Assembly: GCF_003711205.1 (NCBI RefSeq)
Contig: NZ_CP031013.1
Span: 2,522,501-2,586,500, forward strand
Direction: 5' to 3'
Length of the DNA: 64,000 nucleotides
Source: Polaromonas sp. SP1
Lineage (GTDB): Bacteria > Pseudomonadota > Gammaproteobacteria > Burkholderiales > Burkholderiaceae_C
Shown here: piece by piece, positions 35,064 to 45,600 of the stretch
How positions within the stretch are numbered: the stretch's first letter is position 1
How the letters are laid out: each line of letters begins with the position of its first letter
Notes under the pieces: generated by a model
The model's database searches: none
What the model was told of the DNA's origin: nothing
What the model saw: only the letters and a program-made list of their open reading frames with translations
Made by a program: the position numbers and the translations under genes

Positions 35064-38033
35064 TCAGCCCGTATTGCGCAAGCCCGCGGCAATGCCGTTG
35101 ATCGAGATATGGATACCTGTCTGCACCTTCTGGTCGGACTGGCCGGCGCGGTAACGCCGAACCAGCTCGACCTGCAGGTGGTGCAACGGGTCGATGTAGG
35201 GAAAACGGTGGCGGATGGAGCGCTGCAGCGCGGCGTTGCCGGCCAGGCGCTGCTTCTCGCCGGTGATCAGGCTCAGCGCCTCGGCGGTGCGGTGCCATTC
35301 GGCCTCGATGGCGGTAAATATTTTCTTGCGCAGGCGCACGTCGCCCACCAGCTCGGAGTAGCGCGAGGCCAGCGCCAGGTCGCTCTTGGCCAGCACCATG
35401 TCCATATTGCTCAGCAGGGTGCGAAAGAACGGCCACTGCTTGTACATCTTTTGCAGCAGGGCCAGCGCCTCTTTGCGGCTGGCGCTGGTGCCGCCCTGGG
35501 CCAGGATCTGCTCGATGGCTGAACCAAAGCCGTACCAGCCGGGCAGCGTGAGGCGGCACTGGCCCCAGCTGAAACCCCAGGGGATGGCGCGCAGGTCTTC
35601 GATTTTTTGCGAGGCCTTGCGCGATGCCGGACGTGAGCCGATGTTGAGCTCGGCAATTTCGCGGATGGGGGTGGCGCCGAAGAAGTATTCGGTGAAGCCG
35701 GGGGTTTCGTACACCAGCGCGCGGTAGGCGGCCATGCTGGCTTCCGACAGCTCGGCGGCGGCTTGCAAAAAGGCTTTGGTCGCGGGCTTGGTGGGCTGCA
35801 GCAGCGTGGCTTCGAGTGTGGCGGCCACTAAAGTTTCGAGGTTGCGCCGGCCGATTTCGGGGTTGGCGTATTTGGAGCCGATCACCTCGCCTTGCTCGGT
35901 CAGGCGGATCTGGCCGCGCACCGTGCCCGGCGGCTGGGCCAGGATGGCCTGGTAGCTCGGGCCGCCGCCGCGGCCGACGGTGCCGCCGCGGCCGTGGAAC
36001 ATGCGCAGTTGAATATTGTGCGTTTCACGAGCCCCCACGCTTTTCACTGCGTGTAATGCGCTGCCCCCCGGGGGGGCTGCCTGGTCTTGGGGCGGCCCGG
36101 CGACCCGGCCGGCCATCACGTCGAACAGTTCGACCAGCGCGATCTCGGCGCGGTAGAGCTCCCAGTTGCTGGTGAAGATGCCGCCGTCCTTGTTGCTGTC
36201 GGAGTAGCCGAGCATGATGTCCTGCTCGGCGCCGCTGCGCTTGACCAGCTGGGCGATGCCGGGCAGGGCGTAGAACTCGCGCATGATGGGCGCGGCATTG
36301 CGCAGGTCTTCGATGGTTTCAAACAGCGGCACGACGATCAGGTCGTTGGTGGCGTGGCTGTCCAGCGTGCCGTGCATGAGGCCGACTTCTTTTTGCAGCA
36401 GCAGCACCTCGAGCAAGTCGCTCACGGTTTCGGTGTGGCTGATGATGTAGTGGCGGATCGCCTCTTTGCCGAAGCGGGCGCGCGCCGTGCGGGCGGCTTC
36501 AAAAATCGCCAGCTCGCCGCGTGCGTGGGCCGAATACGCGGTGCCGACCACACGCAGCGGCCTTGCGTCGTTGAGCAGGCCGACTAGCAGCGTGCGTTTG
36601 GCGGCTTCGTCCAGGCTGGCGTAGTTGGCTTCGATGCGCGCAACGGCCAGCAACTCGGCCACCACTTCTTCGTGTTTGTCGGAGCTCTGGCGCAAGTCGA
36701 CCGTGGCGAGGTGAAAACCGAACACTTCGACCGCGCGGATCAGCGGGTGCAGGCGCTGGGCAATCAGCGCTTCGCCGTGGTTGGCCTTGAGCGAGGCCTC
36801 GATGGTGCGCAAATCAAACAGGAAGTCTTCTGATTTGAGGTAGGCGTTTTGCGGCGCCACGGCATGCCGCGCGGCTTCGCCGCCGGTCAGGTCTTTGAGT
36901 GTGGCGGCCAGGCGGGCATACACGCCGGTAAGGGCGCGGCGGTAGGGCTCGTCCTTGCGATGTTCACTGGTGTCGGGCGAGCTTTCGGCGAGCAGCCGCA
37001 TCTCGGGGCTGAAGTCGACCAGCATGGCCGAGAGCGAGAGCTCGCCGCCCAGGAAGTGCACCTCGGTAAGGTAATGGCGCAGCGCCACTTCGGCCTGCCG
37101 GCCGAGCGCGTAATTGAGGGTGTCGGCGCTGACATTCGGGTTGCCGTCGCGGTCGCCGCCTATCCACTGGCCCATGCGCAAAAAGCTGTGCACCGGCTGG
37201 TTGCCGAGTTCTCGCTCCAGGTTGGCATAGAGCTTGGGAATTTCGCGCAGGAAGGTGGCTTCGTAGTAACTCAGCGCGTTTTCAATCTCGTCGGCCACGG
37301 TGAGCTTGGAAAAACGCAGCAAACGGGTTTGCCACAGCTGCATGACGCGGGCGCGCAACTGCGCCTCGTTGGCGGCCAGCTCGCGTGGCGTGATGGCGTC
37401 CTTGGCGGCGTTGTGGGCCAGCGCCAGCGCCTTGATGTCGTCGCGCGCTGTGAGCAGCTGGGCGATGTCGCGTTCGGCGTCCAGGATGCTTTTGCGCTGC
37501 ACTTCCGTCGGGTGGGCGGTGAGCACCGGCGAGACAAAGCTGTGCGCCAGCGTGTTGGAGATGGTGCGGGTCGAGATGCCGGCCCAGCGCAGGCGGGCCA
37601 GCGCCACGTCGATGCTGCCTTCCTGCGTGTCGCCCGCGCGCTCGTGCACGGCGCGGCGGCGGATGTGGTGGCGGTCTTCGGCCAGGTTGGCCAGGTGGCT
37701 GAAATAGGTGAAGGCGCGGATCACGCTCACCGTCTGGTCGCCCGACAGGCCCTTGAGCAGCTTCTTGAGGGCCTTGTCGGCCTCCTGGTCGGCGTCACGC
37801 CGGAAGGTGACGGAGAGCTTGCGCACCTGCTCGATCAATTCATAGGCGGCAACGCCTTCCTGTTCGCGGATCACGTCGCCCAGGATGCGGCCGAGCAGGC
37901 GGATGTCTTCCACCAGCGGGCGTTCGTTGTCCCGCGAACGGGTTGAGGCTTTGGCAGTACCCGCCGCGGCAGCGTCTTTGGCGCCTTCGTTGACGTTGTG
38001 TTTGACCTTCTTGGCGCGCGCGGAAGTGACCAT
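35064..38033 (-). CDS. ppc: Phosphoenolpyruvate carboxylase with an in-frame repeat insertion
   Basis: Carboxylates phosphoenolpyruvate to oxaloacetate, an anaplerotic step. The 989-residue protein has both active-site signatures: [16 protein letters not shown] with the catalytic histidine (near 180) and [14 protein letters not shown] (near 680). The C-terminus ends [13 protein letters not shown] as in the family. Between LVELFDV and [11 protein letters not shown], where homologues have about eight residues, there are some 35 extra residues (about 638-672; [20 protein letters not shown] and flanks) that coincide with a copy of the GC-rich dispersed repeat. The frame is kept. The N-terminus carries an additional ~40-residue Ala/Lys-rich extension. 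Divergent from hemC. Confidence 0.96.
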   Translation of the reverse strand: MVTSARAKKVKHNVNEGAKDAAAAGTAKASTRSRDNERPLVEDIRLLGRILGDVIREQEGVAAYELIEQVRKLSVTFRRDADQEADKALKKLLKGLSGDQTVSVIRAFTYFSHLANLAEDRHHIRRRAVHERAGDTQEGSIDVALARLRWAGISTRTISNTLAHSFVSPVLTAHPTEVQRKSILDAERDIAQLLTARDDIKALALAHNAAKDAITPRELAANEAQLRARVMQLWQTRLLRFSKLTVADEIENALSYYEATFLREIPKLYANLERELGNQPVHSFLRMGQWIGGDRDGNPNVSADTLNYALGRQAEVALRHYLTEVHFLGGELSLSAMLVDFSPEMRLLAESSPDTSEHRKDEPYRRALTGVYARLAATLKDLTGGEAARHAVAPQNAYLKSEDFLFDLRTIEASLKANHGEALIAQRLHPLIRAVEVFGFHLATVDLRQSSDKHEEVVAELLAVARIEANYASLDEAAKRTLLVGLLNDARPLRVVGTAYSAHARGELAIFEAARTARARFGKEAIRHYIISHTETVSDLLEVLLLQKEVGLMHGTLDSHATNDLIVVPLFETIEDLRNAAPIMREFYALPGIAQLVKRSGAEQDIMLGYSDSNKDGGIFTSNWELYRAEIALVELFDVMAGRVAGPPQDQAAPPGGSALHAVKSVGARETHNIQLRMFHGRGGTVGRGGGPSYQAILAQPPGTVRGQIRLTEQGEVIGSKYANPEIGRRNLETLVAATLEATLLQPTKPATKAFLQAAAELSEASMAAYRALVYETPGFTEYFFGATPIREIAELNIGSRPASRKASQKIEDLRAIPWGFSWGQCRLTLPGWYGFGSAIEQILAQGGTSASRKEALALLQKMYKQWPFFRTLLSNMDMVLAKSDLALASRYSELVGDVRLRKKIFTAIEAEWHRTAEALSLITGEKQRLAGNAALQRSIRHRFPYIDPLHHLQVELVRRYRAGQSDQKVQTGIHISINGIAAGLRNTG
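36029..36115 (+). repeat. Dispersed GC-rich repeat, copy 3, inside ppc
   Basis: GAGCCCCCACGCTTTTCACT, GCGTGTAATGCG, CTGCCCCCCGGGGGGGCTGC: the same ordered blocks as copies 1 (17057) and 2 (22739), lacking the distal GGCTCATGCTGG end. On the ppc strand it is read as an in-frame insert just before the FHGRGG active-site loop. Confidence 0.75.
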
Positions 38034-38115
38034 TTCTACCCTCTAGTTCTGGAGTCTTGTCTTGAGCCTTGCATGCTAGCATTCACTTCCCCCAAGTATT
38101 ACGAACAGGTTACGA

Positions 38116-39117
38116 GTGTCAGCATCGTTTCAGCCAACCAGTCCCCCTGATGTCAAGAAGGTGGTCATCGCCACCCGCGAGAGCCGCCTCGCCATGTGGC
38201 AGGCCGAGCATGTCAAGGCACTGCTCGAGTCGCGCCTGGGCTGGCGGGTCGAACTGCTGGGCATGACGACCCAGGGCGACCAGATCCTGGACCGCTCGCT
38301 GAGCAAGGTCGGCGGCAAGGGCCTGTTCGTCAAGGAACTCGAGGTGGCGCTCAGCGAAGGGCGGGCCGACCTGGCCGTGCATTCGCTCAAAGATGTGCCC
38401 ATGGACTTGCCCGAAGGCTTTGCGCTGGCCTGCGTGCTGGAGCGCGAAGACCCGCGCGATGCTTTTGTCTCTAACCAATTTGCCTCGCTGGCCGCGCTGC
38501 CGCAGGGCGCGATTGTGGGCACGTCCAGCCTGCGCCGGCTGGTGCTGATCAAGGCCTTGCGGCCCGACCTGGTCATCCACCCATTGCGCGGCAACCTCGA
38601 CACACGTTTGCGCAAGCTTGACGAAGGCCAGTACCACGCCATCGTGCTGGCGGCTGCGGGCCTGAAACGACTGGGGCTGGAGTCGCGCATCCGCGCCACC
38701 TTTGAGCCTGGAGAAATGCTGCCGGCGGCCGGCCAGGGCGCGTTGGGGATTGAAGTGCGTGCCGACCGCGCCGACCTGATAACCGCGCTGGCCGGGCTGG
38801 CGCACCAGCCGACCTGGCTGGCGGTGACGGCCGAGCGCACGGTGTCGCGCGCGATGGGCGGCAGCTGCTCGATGCCTTTGGCGGCCTTTACGCAAGGGCC
38901 GAAAGGCGAGGCGCCGATGCAGCTCAACGCCGCCTGGGGCGACCCGGCGACGGCCGAAACGCCCTCCGCCGCTGCCAGTGCGCTGGCGCCGCTGGTGCAA
39001 GTCCACCAGAGTGCCATGGTGCGCAACTTTGCCGAAGCAGAAGCCTTGGGCGAAGCCGTGGCGGCGCAATTGCGCGCCGGCGGCGCCGTGTGGGCCGGCA
39101 AGGCCCCGGACGCCTGA
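38116..39117 (+). CDS. hemC: Porphobilinogen deaminase (hydroxymethylbilane synthase)
   Basis: Joins four porphobilinogen units to hydroxymethylbilane in the heme pathway. 333 residues. Motifs: [18 protein letters not shown] at the start, [30 protein letters not shown] with the catalytic Asp, [13 protein letters not shown] and [11 protein letters not shown], and the dipyrromethane-cofactor Cys251 in [11 protein letters not shown]. The start is GTG at 38116. It is the first gene of hemC-hemD-hemX-hemY, divergent from ppc (82 bases between), and its TGA overlaps the hemD ATG. Confidence 0.97.
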   Translation: MSASFQPTSPPDVKKVVIATRESRLAMWQAEHVKALLESRLGWRVELLGMTTQGDQILDRSLSKVGGKGLFVKELEVALSEGRADLAVHSLKDVPMDLPEGFALACVLEREDPRDAFVSNQFASLAALPQGAIVGTSSLRRLVLIKALRPDLVIHPLRGNLDTRLRKLDEGQYHAIVLAAAGLKRLGLESRIRATFEPGEMLPAAGQGALGIEVRADRADLITALAGLAHQPTWLAVTAERTVSRAMGGSCSMPLAAFTQGPKGEAPMQLNAAWGDPATAETPSAAASALAPLVQVHQSAMVRNFAEAEALGEAVAAQLRAGGAVWAGKAPDA

Positions 39118-39995
39118 TGCCGCAACTGCCGGTGCCTTCGCCTGGCGCCGCGGCCCGCGTCATCGTGACGCGGCCCCTGCAAGACGCGCAGCACTGGGTG
39201 CAGCAGCTGCAGCAGGGTGGTTTTGCGGCCGAAGCCCTTCCGCTGATTGATATTGCGCCTGCTTCGGACCTTGAAGCCGCCGGACGCGCCTGGAATGCGC
39301 TGGGCGACTACGCGGCCTGCATGTTTGTCAGCGGCAATGCCGTCGATTATTTTTTTAAACAAAAAGTGCCCGCGGCCCAGGCGGTACATACGCCTGCAGC
39401 TATCAAAAAAATAGCAAATGATGGTCGCAGCCTGCCGCCGGCGCTGCGCCTGATGGCGCCCGGGCCGGGCACGGTGGCGGCTTTGCTGGCTGCCGGTGTT
39501 CCCGCCGGGCAGATCGATGCGCCGCCAGCCGATGCCGCGCAGTTTGATTCCGAGGCCTTATGGGCCGTGGTGGGCCGGCGCGACTGGCAAGGCCGGCGCG
39601 TGCTGGTGGTCCGGGGTGAAGGCCAGGAGTCGGGCGGCGTGTCTTCGGGCCGCGACTGGATGGCCCGCCAATGGAAAGCCGCGGGTGCGCAGGTGGATTT
39701 TGTGGGGGTTTACCAGCGCCGCGCGCCGGTGTTCACCGCCGCGCAACTGGAGCGGGCACGCGCCGCCAGCGCCGATGGATCGGTGTGGCTCTTCAGCAGC
39801 TCGGAGGCGGTGGCTAACCTCGTGGGCTTGCCTGCTTTGGCCGGGGTGGATTGGCGCCGCGCCCGCGCGATCGCCACGCACCCGCGCATCGAGGAAGCCG
39901 TGCGTGCCGCGGGCTGGGGTGTTGTTGTGGCGTCACGGCCTGCCCTGAAGGACATCAGGGACACATTGGCCTCGATAGAATCTCTTTATCCATGA
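39117..39995 (+). CDS. hemD: Uroporphyrinogen-III synthase, with an in-frame repeat copy
   Basis: Cyclises hydroxymethylbilane to uroporphyrinogen III. 292 residues, slightly longer than typical (about 250-270). Family landmarks: RVIVTRPLQDAQHWVQQLQQ at the start, FVSGNAVDYFF, APGPGTVAALLAAGV, RRVLVVRGEGQE, YQRRAPVF, WLFSSSEAVANL and ATHPRIEEAV. After DYFF the protein reads KQKVPAAQAVHTPAAIKKIA-NDGR, and this segment is encoded by a full copy of the ~60-bp dispersed repeat (39356-39420), which accounts for the extra length. ATG at 39117 overlaps the hemC stop; its own stop overlaps hemX by 4 bases. Confidence 0.93.
   Translation: MPQLPVPSPGAAARVIVTRPLQDAQHWVQQLQQGGFAAEALPLIDIAPASDLEAAGRAWNALGDYAACMFVSGNAVDYFFKQKVPAAQAVHTPAAIKKIANDGRSLPPALRLMAPGPGTVAALLAAGVPAGQIDAPPADAAQFDSEALWAVVGRRDWQGRRVLVVRGEGQESGGVSSGRDWMARQWKAAGAQVDFVGVYQRRAPVFTAAQLERARAASADGSVWLFSSSEAVANLVGLPALAGVDWRRARAIATHPRIEEAVRAAGWGVVVASRPALKDIRDTLASIESLYP
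39356..39420 (+). repeat. Dispersed ~60-bp repeat inside hemD (in frame)
   Basis: AAACAAAAAGTGCCCGCGGC, a variable middle, then GCAGCTATCAAAAAAATAGC and AAATG. It has the same order of parts as the intergenic copies A and B. It contributes about 21 residues (about 80-101) to the protein. Confidence 0.7.
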
Positions 39996-41146
39996 GTGAC
40001 AGCCCCAACGCCCAGCCCCCATCCCCCACGCCTGACAACGAGCCGGTGCTGGAGCGCGCGCTGGTGCCGGTTTCCACGCAACTCCCTCACGCAGACGCCT
40101 GGCTTGTGCCCCGCAAATGGGCCTTGCTGGTGGCCGCGCTGGCGGCCGGCGGTTTGCTGGTGAGCGGCCTGCTGTGGCAAAAGCTCGGCAATATCCAGGA
40201 AGAACTCGCCCGCCGCAGCATTGATTCGGGCGCGCAGGCGATTGAAGCGCGCACGCTGGCCCGCCAGGCGCAGGAAGGCACGCGTGAGCTGTCGGCGCGG
40301 CTGGCCATCCAGGAAACCCGCATCAGCGAAGTCAGCCTGCAACGCACCCAGCTTGAAGAACTCATGCAGAGCCTGTCGCGCTCACGCGATGAAAACCTGG
40401 TGGTCGATGTCGAGTCGGCCCTGCGGCTGGCCCAGCAGCAGGCCCAGCTCACCGGCAGCGCCGAGCCCTTGCTGGCCGCCCTCAAGTCGGCCGACCAGCG
40501 CCTGTCGCGCGCCGCCCAGCCGCGGCTGAACCCGCTGCAGCGCGCCATCGCCAAAGACATGGACCGCATCAAGGCCGCCACGCTCACCGACGTGCCGGTG
40601 CTGATGCTCAAGATAGACGAGCTGGCCCGCCTGGCCGACGAGCTGCCGGTAGGCAACGCCATGGTGGCCAACAATGCCACCCGTGTTGTGCAGCCCGCCC
40701 CCGCCCCCGCACCTGCCCGCACCAGCAGCGCGCCGGCCGCCGACAAGCCCTCCATGCTGGTGTTCGACAAACTCTCGCTCAGCGCCTGGTCGCAGCGCAC
40801 GATGGACAACCTGCGCGAAGAAGCGCGCAAGCTGCTGCGCGTAAGCCGCATCGACCAGCCCGAGGCGGCGCTGCTGTCGCCCGAGCAATCCTTCTTCCTG
40901 CGCGAGAACTTCAAGCTGCGCCTGCTCAATGCACGCCTGGCCCTGCTGTCGCGCCAGACCGATTCGGTGCGGGCCGACCTTGCCAGCGCCAACGCCTGGC
41001 TGGTCAAGTACTTTGATCCGTCTTCGCGCAAGACGCAGGCCGCCGCGCAGCTGCTGGCCCAGGTGCAAAGCCAGCTCAAAACCAGCGAGCTGCCGCGCCT
41101 TGATGAAACCATGGCCGCACTGGCCACGGCGGCCGCGGGCCGCTGA
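39992..41146 (+). CDS. hemX: HemX-like membrane protein (annotated uroporphyrinogen-III C-methyltransferase)
   Basis: A 384-residue inner-membrane protein with a cytoplasmic N-terminus, one transmembrane helix at about 44-62 (WALLVAALAAGGLLVSGLLW), a long coiled-coil (QEELARRSIDSGAQAIEART, TQLEELMQSLSRSRDENL) and a helical C-terminal domain with ALRLAQQQAQL, FFLRENFKLRLLNARLALLS and LDETMAAL. The family is often labelled a methyltransferase but lacks SAM motifs; it is believed to organise late heme enzymes. Start at 39992 by the 4-base overlap with hemD; hemY follows after 20 bases. Confidence 0.93.
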   Translation: MSDSPNAQPPSPTPDNEPVLERALVPVSTQLPHADAWLVPRKWALLVAALAAGGLLVSGLLWQKLGNIQEELARRSIDSGAQAIEARTLARQAQEGTRELSARLAIQETRISEVSLQRTQLEELMQSLSRSRDENLVVDVESALRLAQQQAQLTGSAEPLLAALKSADQRLSRAAQPRLNPLQRAIAKDMDRIKAATLTDVPVLMLKIDELARLADELPVGNAMVANNATRVVQPAPAPAPARTSSAPAADKPSMLVFDKLSLSAWSQRTMDNLREEARKLLRVSRIDQPEAALLSPEQSFFLRENFKLRLLNARLALLSRQTDSVRADLASANAWLVKYFDPSSRKTQAAAQLLAQVQSQLKTSELPRLDETMAALATAAAGR

Positions 41147-41166
41147 GCAAAAAGCAGGACACACGC

Positions 41167-42456
41167 ATGCGCGCCGCTCTCTGGCTGTTGGCCCTTTTTG
41201 GCGTGGCGGTGGCCGTGGCCCTGTTTGCGGGCAACAACCAGGCCGTGGTCACCGTCTTCTGGCCGCCGCACCGCGTCGACATTTCCTTCAACCTGACGGT
41301 GCTGCTGCTGGCGGGGCTTTTTATGGTTTTGTACCTGGCGCTGCGCGCGGTCTCGGCCGTGTTCTCGCTGCCGGCTGAAGCCCGCCGCTGGCGCGCCCAG
41401 CAAAAAGAGCGCGCCATGTACGGCGCCCTGATGGACTCGCTGGCGCACCTGCTGGCCGGGCGCTACATCCGCTCCACCAAGTCGGCGCAAAACGCGCTGG
41501 CGCAGGAAAAAAGCCTGGGCCTGCTGGCCGACCAGACCGGCCACGTGACCGGCCACAGCGCCAGCCGCGGCAACCAGCTGCGCTCGCTCGCCCACCTGCT
41601 GGTGGCGGAAGCTGCGCAGTCGCTGCAAAACAAAACCCTGCGCGACCAGCACCTGCAGCTGTCGCTGCAAAGCTCGGCGCCGCGCCATGCACAGGAAGTG
41701 CGCGAGGGCGTGCAGTTCCGCGCTGCACGCTGGGCGCTGGACGACCGCGACGCCGGCGCCGCACTCGAATGGCTGGCCCAGCTGCCGCAAGGCGCATCAC
41801 GCCGCACGCTGGCCCTGCGCATGAAGTTGCGCGCCTCGCGCCAGGCGCGCCAGACATCGCAGGCGCTGGAAACCGCGCGCCTGCTGGCCAAGCACCGCGC
41901 GTTTTCGCAAGCCGCAGCGCAAAGCATTGTGCGAGGCCTGGCGCTGGAGCTGCTCAACGACGCGCACGACCCCGCGCAGTTGCAGCAAGCCTGGTTTTCA
42001 CTCGACGAAAGCGAACGCGCCATGCCCGAACTGGTGGTGCATGCCGCATCCCGGCTGATGGCTCTGCATGGCGATGCCGAACTGGCGCGCAGCTGGCTGC
42101 TGCAGGTCTGGGACCGCATGATGCAGCCGCGCTCGGACCTGGGCGACAACCTGCGCATCAAGCTGATCACCGTGCTGGAAGCCGGCCTCGACTCGATCGA
42201 CGCCGCCTGGCTCGCCCGCATCGAGACGGCGCAACTGAGCCGCCCCCGCGACGCCAACCTGCAGTACCTGGCCGGCATGGCCTGCCTGAGCCGCCAGCTT
42301 TGGGGTAAATCGCGCCAGCTGCTGACGCAGGCGGCCCCGGCCCTGCAAGACGTGACCTTGCACCGCAACGCCTGGCGCGCCCTGGCGCTGCTGGCCGAGC
42401 AGCGTGAAGACGAGGCTGCCGCGGCGCAGGCTTACAAGCGCGCTGCGCAGCTTTAA
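41167..42456 (+). CDS. hemY: HemY-like TPR membrane protein
   Basis: A 429-residue inner-membrane protein. Two transmembrane helices at the N-terminus (ALWLLALFGVAVAVALFAG, FNLTVLLLAGLFMVLYLALR) precede TPR-like helices that fill the rest (SLARSWLLQVWDRMMQ-type and RLLAKHRAFSQAAAQSIVRG). The family accompanies hemX in proteobacteria and is tied to protoheme synthesis; the exact role is open, and it is distinct from protoporphyrinogen oxidase HemY of Gram-positives. It closes the heme operon, facing rne across a terminator. Confidence 0.92.
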   Translation: MRAALWLLALFGVAVAVALFAGNNQAVVTVFWPPHRVDISFNLTVLLLAGLFMVLYLALRAVSAVFSLPAEARRWRAQQKERAMYGALMDSLAHLLAGRYIRSTKSAQNALAQEKSLGLLADQTGHVTGHSASRGNQLRSLAHLLVAEAAQSLQNKTLRDQHLQLSLQSSAPRHAQEVREGVQFRAARWALDDRDAGAALEWLAQLPQGASRRTLALRMKLRASRQARQTSQALETARLLAKHRAFSQAAAQSIVRGLALELLNDAHDPAQLQQAWFSLDESERAMPELVVHAASRLMALHGDAELARSWLLQVWDRMMQPRSDLGDNLRIKLITVLEAGLDSIDAAWLARIETAQLSRPRDANLQYLAGMACLSRQLWGKSRQLLTQAAPALQDVTLHRNAWRALALLAEQREDEAAAAQAYKRAAQL

Positions 42457-42498
42457 CCAAGCAGCCAGGCGCCGGGCCATCACAGGCCCATCGCCCAT

Positions 42499-42557
42499 TT
42501 GCTATATTTTTTATAGCTGCCGGCCAAGGCGATGATTGGGCTGGAGCCACTTTTCTT
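42499..42557 (-). repeat. Dispersed ~60-bp palindrome-ended repeat, copy C (intergenic, reversed)
   Basis: TTGCTATATTTTTTATAGCT, GCCGGCCAAGGCGATGATTG, then GGCTGGAGCCACTTTT. It lies in the convergent gap between hemY and rne. Confidence 0.7.
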
Positions 42558-42610
42558 ATAAATCTCCCCGAGTCCTCGCGCCAGCAGTGTGGACTTTCGT
42601 TCAGGCCAAG

Positions 42611-42638
42611 AAAAAGGCCCGCATCTGCGGGCCTTTTT
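42611..42638. terminator. Bidirectional rho-independent terminator, hemY / rne
   Basis: AAAAA, GGCCCGC (42616-42622), ATCT, GCGGGCC (42627-42633), TTTTT. It serves both convergent operons and lies 43 bases from the rne stop. Confidence 0.9.
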
Positions 42639-42681
42639 GATGGCTTGCCGCTGGTGCGGCAGAGCTTGGGGCTTACCAGGC

Positions 42682-45600
42682 TTACTGGCCGGTCGATTGC
42701 TCGAAAGGCAGCTTCACGGCGCCGAGGTCGCGCTTGGTCTCGACCAGCACCAGCGGGCCTTCGTCGTCGACCACCAGCGCTGGGCGCTCGCGCGGCACGT
42801 GGGCCGGCTTGACTTCAGCGGCGATGGCGGCCTGGGCTTCGGCGATCTTGGCGGCGTCGGAGTTGACCCACTGCAAACCCGAAGACTGGGCAACCTGAAC
42901 CAGGTCTTGCAGCGGCAAGTCATAGGACTGAACCTTGGGCAGGCTGGCCGCGGCCGGCGCAGCGGCCGCAGCGGCTTGGACCGGTGCGGGTGCTGGCGCT
43001 GCAACCGGTGCGGCCACAGCGACAGGTGCCACATAGGCGGGAGCCGGCGCCGCGACAGGCGCGGGAGCCGGCGCTGCCGCAGCCGTGTCTGCTACAAATT
43101 CAGGAGCAGCATGTGCATGCTGTTCCTGGGCTTGCGGCTGATTTGGCTCAAAAAACTCGCCTTGGGGAGCGGGTGCGCCGGCTTCTGGAGCCTGCTCGTT
43201 GCGCTCACCGTTTTCACCGCGTTCGCGGCGGTCACGGCCATAGCGGTCGCGGCTGCGGCGTTCGCGCGGCTGGCGTTGTTCGTCGCCGCCCTGGCCGTTC
43301 TGCACGGGGGCGATCACATTGCCGGCGTCGTCCAGCACCGGGGCGGCTGCCGCTTCAGGGTTGAAGCCTGCTGCGCCTTCAGCGCCAGCGTTCTGGCCTT
43401 CTGCTGCGCCTTCAGGGCGGTCGCCACGGCGGTCATTACGGCGGCCGTTGCGGTCGCCGCGGTCACGGCGGCCCTCACCACGCTCTGCGCGTTCGCCACG
43501 CGGCTCACGGTTGCCTTGTGGGCGTTCGCCGTCTTGCGGCGCGCGTTCCTGGCGCGGCTCACCGGCGTCGCCACCCATGGCGGCTGCCATCGCGGCCTGG
43601 TTGGCCAGTGCAAGGTCCTGCTCGACGGCATCGCGCTGGATGCGCTCGCCGCCGCGCTCACCACCACGCTCGCCACGTTCACCGCGCTCGCGGCGGCCGC
43701 GGCCTTCGCGGCCGGCGTTTTCGCTGCGGGGCTGGCCGTCGCCGGCGTTGTCGGGACGGGCTTCGCCGCGGGTTTCACCGGCGGGGCGCTCCTGGCGGCC
43801 GCCTTCGTTGCGGCCTTCAGGGTTGCGTTCGCGGCGCTCGCCGCCACGGCCTTCACCGCGGCCGGGGGCTTGCCCTTCCGGGCGTGGTTCGCGCGGTTCG
43901 CGGCCTTCGCGGTTCTCGCCGCGGCCTTCACCGCCGCGTCCTTCGCTGCGGCCACGGCCACCACGGCGGCCGTCACGGCCTCCGCGTTCACCGCCGCGCT
44001 CCGAACGTTCACCGCGTTCGCCGCCGCGGCCTTCACCGCCACGGCCTTCACGACGACCTTCGCCGCGCTCGTCTTTTTTCACTTCTTTGGCAACAGGCGC
44101 CGGGGCCGGGGCTTCCGCGCCGCCGAACAGGCTCTTGATCCAGCCGAAGAAGCCTTTTTCAGCAGGCGCTGCGGCAACGGCCGGTGCGGTGCGGGCTTGC
44201 GGCTTGGGTGCTGCTGCCTGCGGAGCAGGTTCCGGCTTGGGCGGGGCCACAGGCGCGGGTGCATCGGGCAGCACGCCCTTGATGATGGGCTCCTGCTTGT
44301 TGTGCTTTTCCTGGCTGCGGCGCGTGACGGTGGTCGGGTCCTCGATTTCGTCGGCCATCTTGTAGCTGGCGGCGATGTTGTCCAGGCGCGGGTCGTCGTG
44401 CTTCAGGCGTTCCAGGCGGTAGTTGGGGGTTTCCAGCGTCTTGTTGGGCACCAGCAGCACGTTGATGCGCTGCTTGACTTCGATCTTGGCGATTTCGGAG
44501 CGCTTTTCGTTCAGCAGGAAAGACGCCACGTCGACCGGGACCTGGCACAGCACCGAGGCCGTGCTGTCCTTGAGGGACTCTTCCTGGATGATGCGCAGGA
44601 TCTGCAGCGCCGAGCTTTCGGTGTCGCGGATGTGGCCGGAGCCGCCGCAACGCGGGCAGGGGATGGACGCGCCTTCGCTCAGGGCGGGGCGCAGGCGCTG
44701 GCGGCTCATTTCCATGAGGCCGAACTTGCTGATGGTGCCGAACTGCACGCGGGCGCGGTCTTGGCGCAGCGCGTCGCGCAGGCGGTTTTCGACGTCGCGG
44801 CGGTTGCGCGACTCTTCCATGTCGATAAAGTCGATGACGATCAGGCCGCCCAGGTCGCGCAAACGCATCTGGCGCGCGACTTCGTCGGCGGCTTCGAGGT
44901 TGGTGCGGGTCGCGGTTTCTTCGATGTCGCCGCCCTTGATGGCGCGGGCCGAGTTGACGTCGACCGACACCAGGGCTTCGGTGTGGTCAATCACGATGGC
45001 GCCGCCGGAGGGTAACTGCACGGTGCGCGCGTAGGCCGACTCGATCTGGTGCTCGATCTGGAAGCGGCTGAACAGCGGCGCGTCGTCGCGGTAGCGCTTG
45101 ACGCGGTGCTCGTGCTCGGGCATCACGTGGGCCATGAACTGCTTGGCCTGTTCGTAGACGTCGTCGGTGTCGAACAGGATGTCGCCGATGTCGCTGTTGA
45201 AGTAGTCGCGGATCGCGCGGATCACGAGGCTGGATTCCTGGTAAATCAGGTAAGCGCCCTTGCCGCCCTTGCCGGCGCCGTCGATGGCGGTCCAGAGCTT
45301 GAGCAGGTAGTTCAGGTCCCACTGCAGCTCAGGCGCGCTGCGGCCGATGCCGGCGGTGCGCGCGATGATGGACATCCCGTTGGGGTACTCCAGCTGGTCC
45401 ATGTTTTCCTTGAGCTCGGCCCGGTCTTCGCCCTCGATGCGGCGGCTGACGCCACCGCCGCGCGGGTTGTTGGGCATCAGGACCACATAGCGGCCTGCCA
45501 GGGAGACGAAGGTGGTGAGGGCTGCGCCCTTGTTGCCGCGTTCTTCTTTTTCGACCTGGACCAGCAGTTCCTGGCCTTCTTTAATGACGTCGTTGATGCG

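Noticed and set aside
39992..41146. HemX as a true uroporphyrinogen-III C-methyltransferase
   Set aside because: The protein has a membrane helix and coiled coil but no SAM-binding motifs; the enzymatic label is inherited from annotation.
42589..45015. An 808-codon plus-strand open frame opposite rne
   Set aside because: Its alanine/threonine-rich product mirrors the Arg/Gly/Glu tract of RNase E; no start with a ribosome site and no domain.
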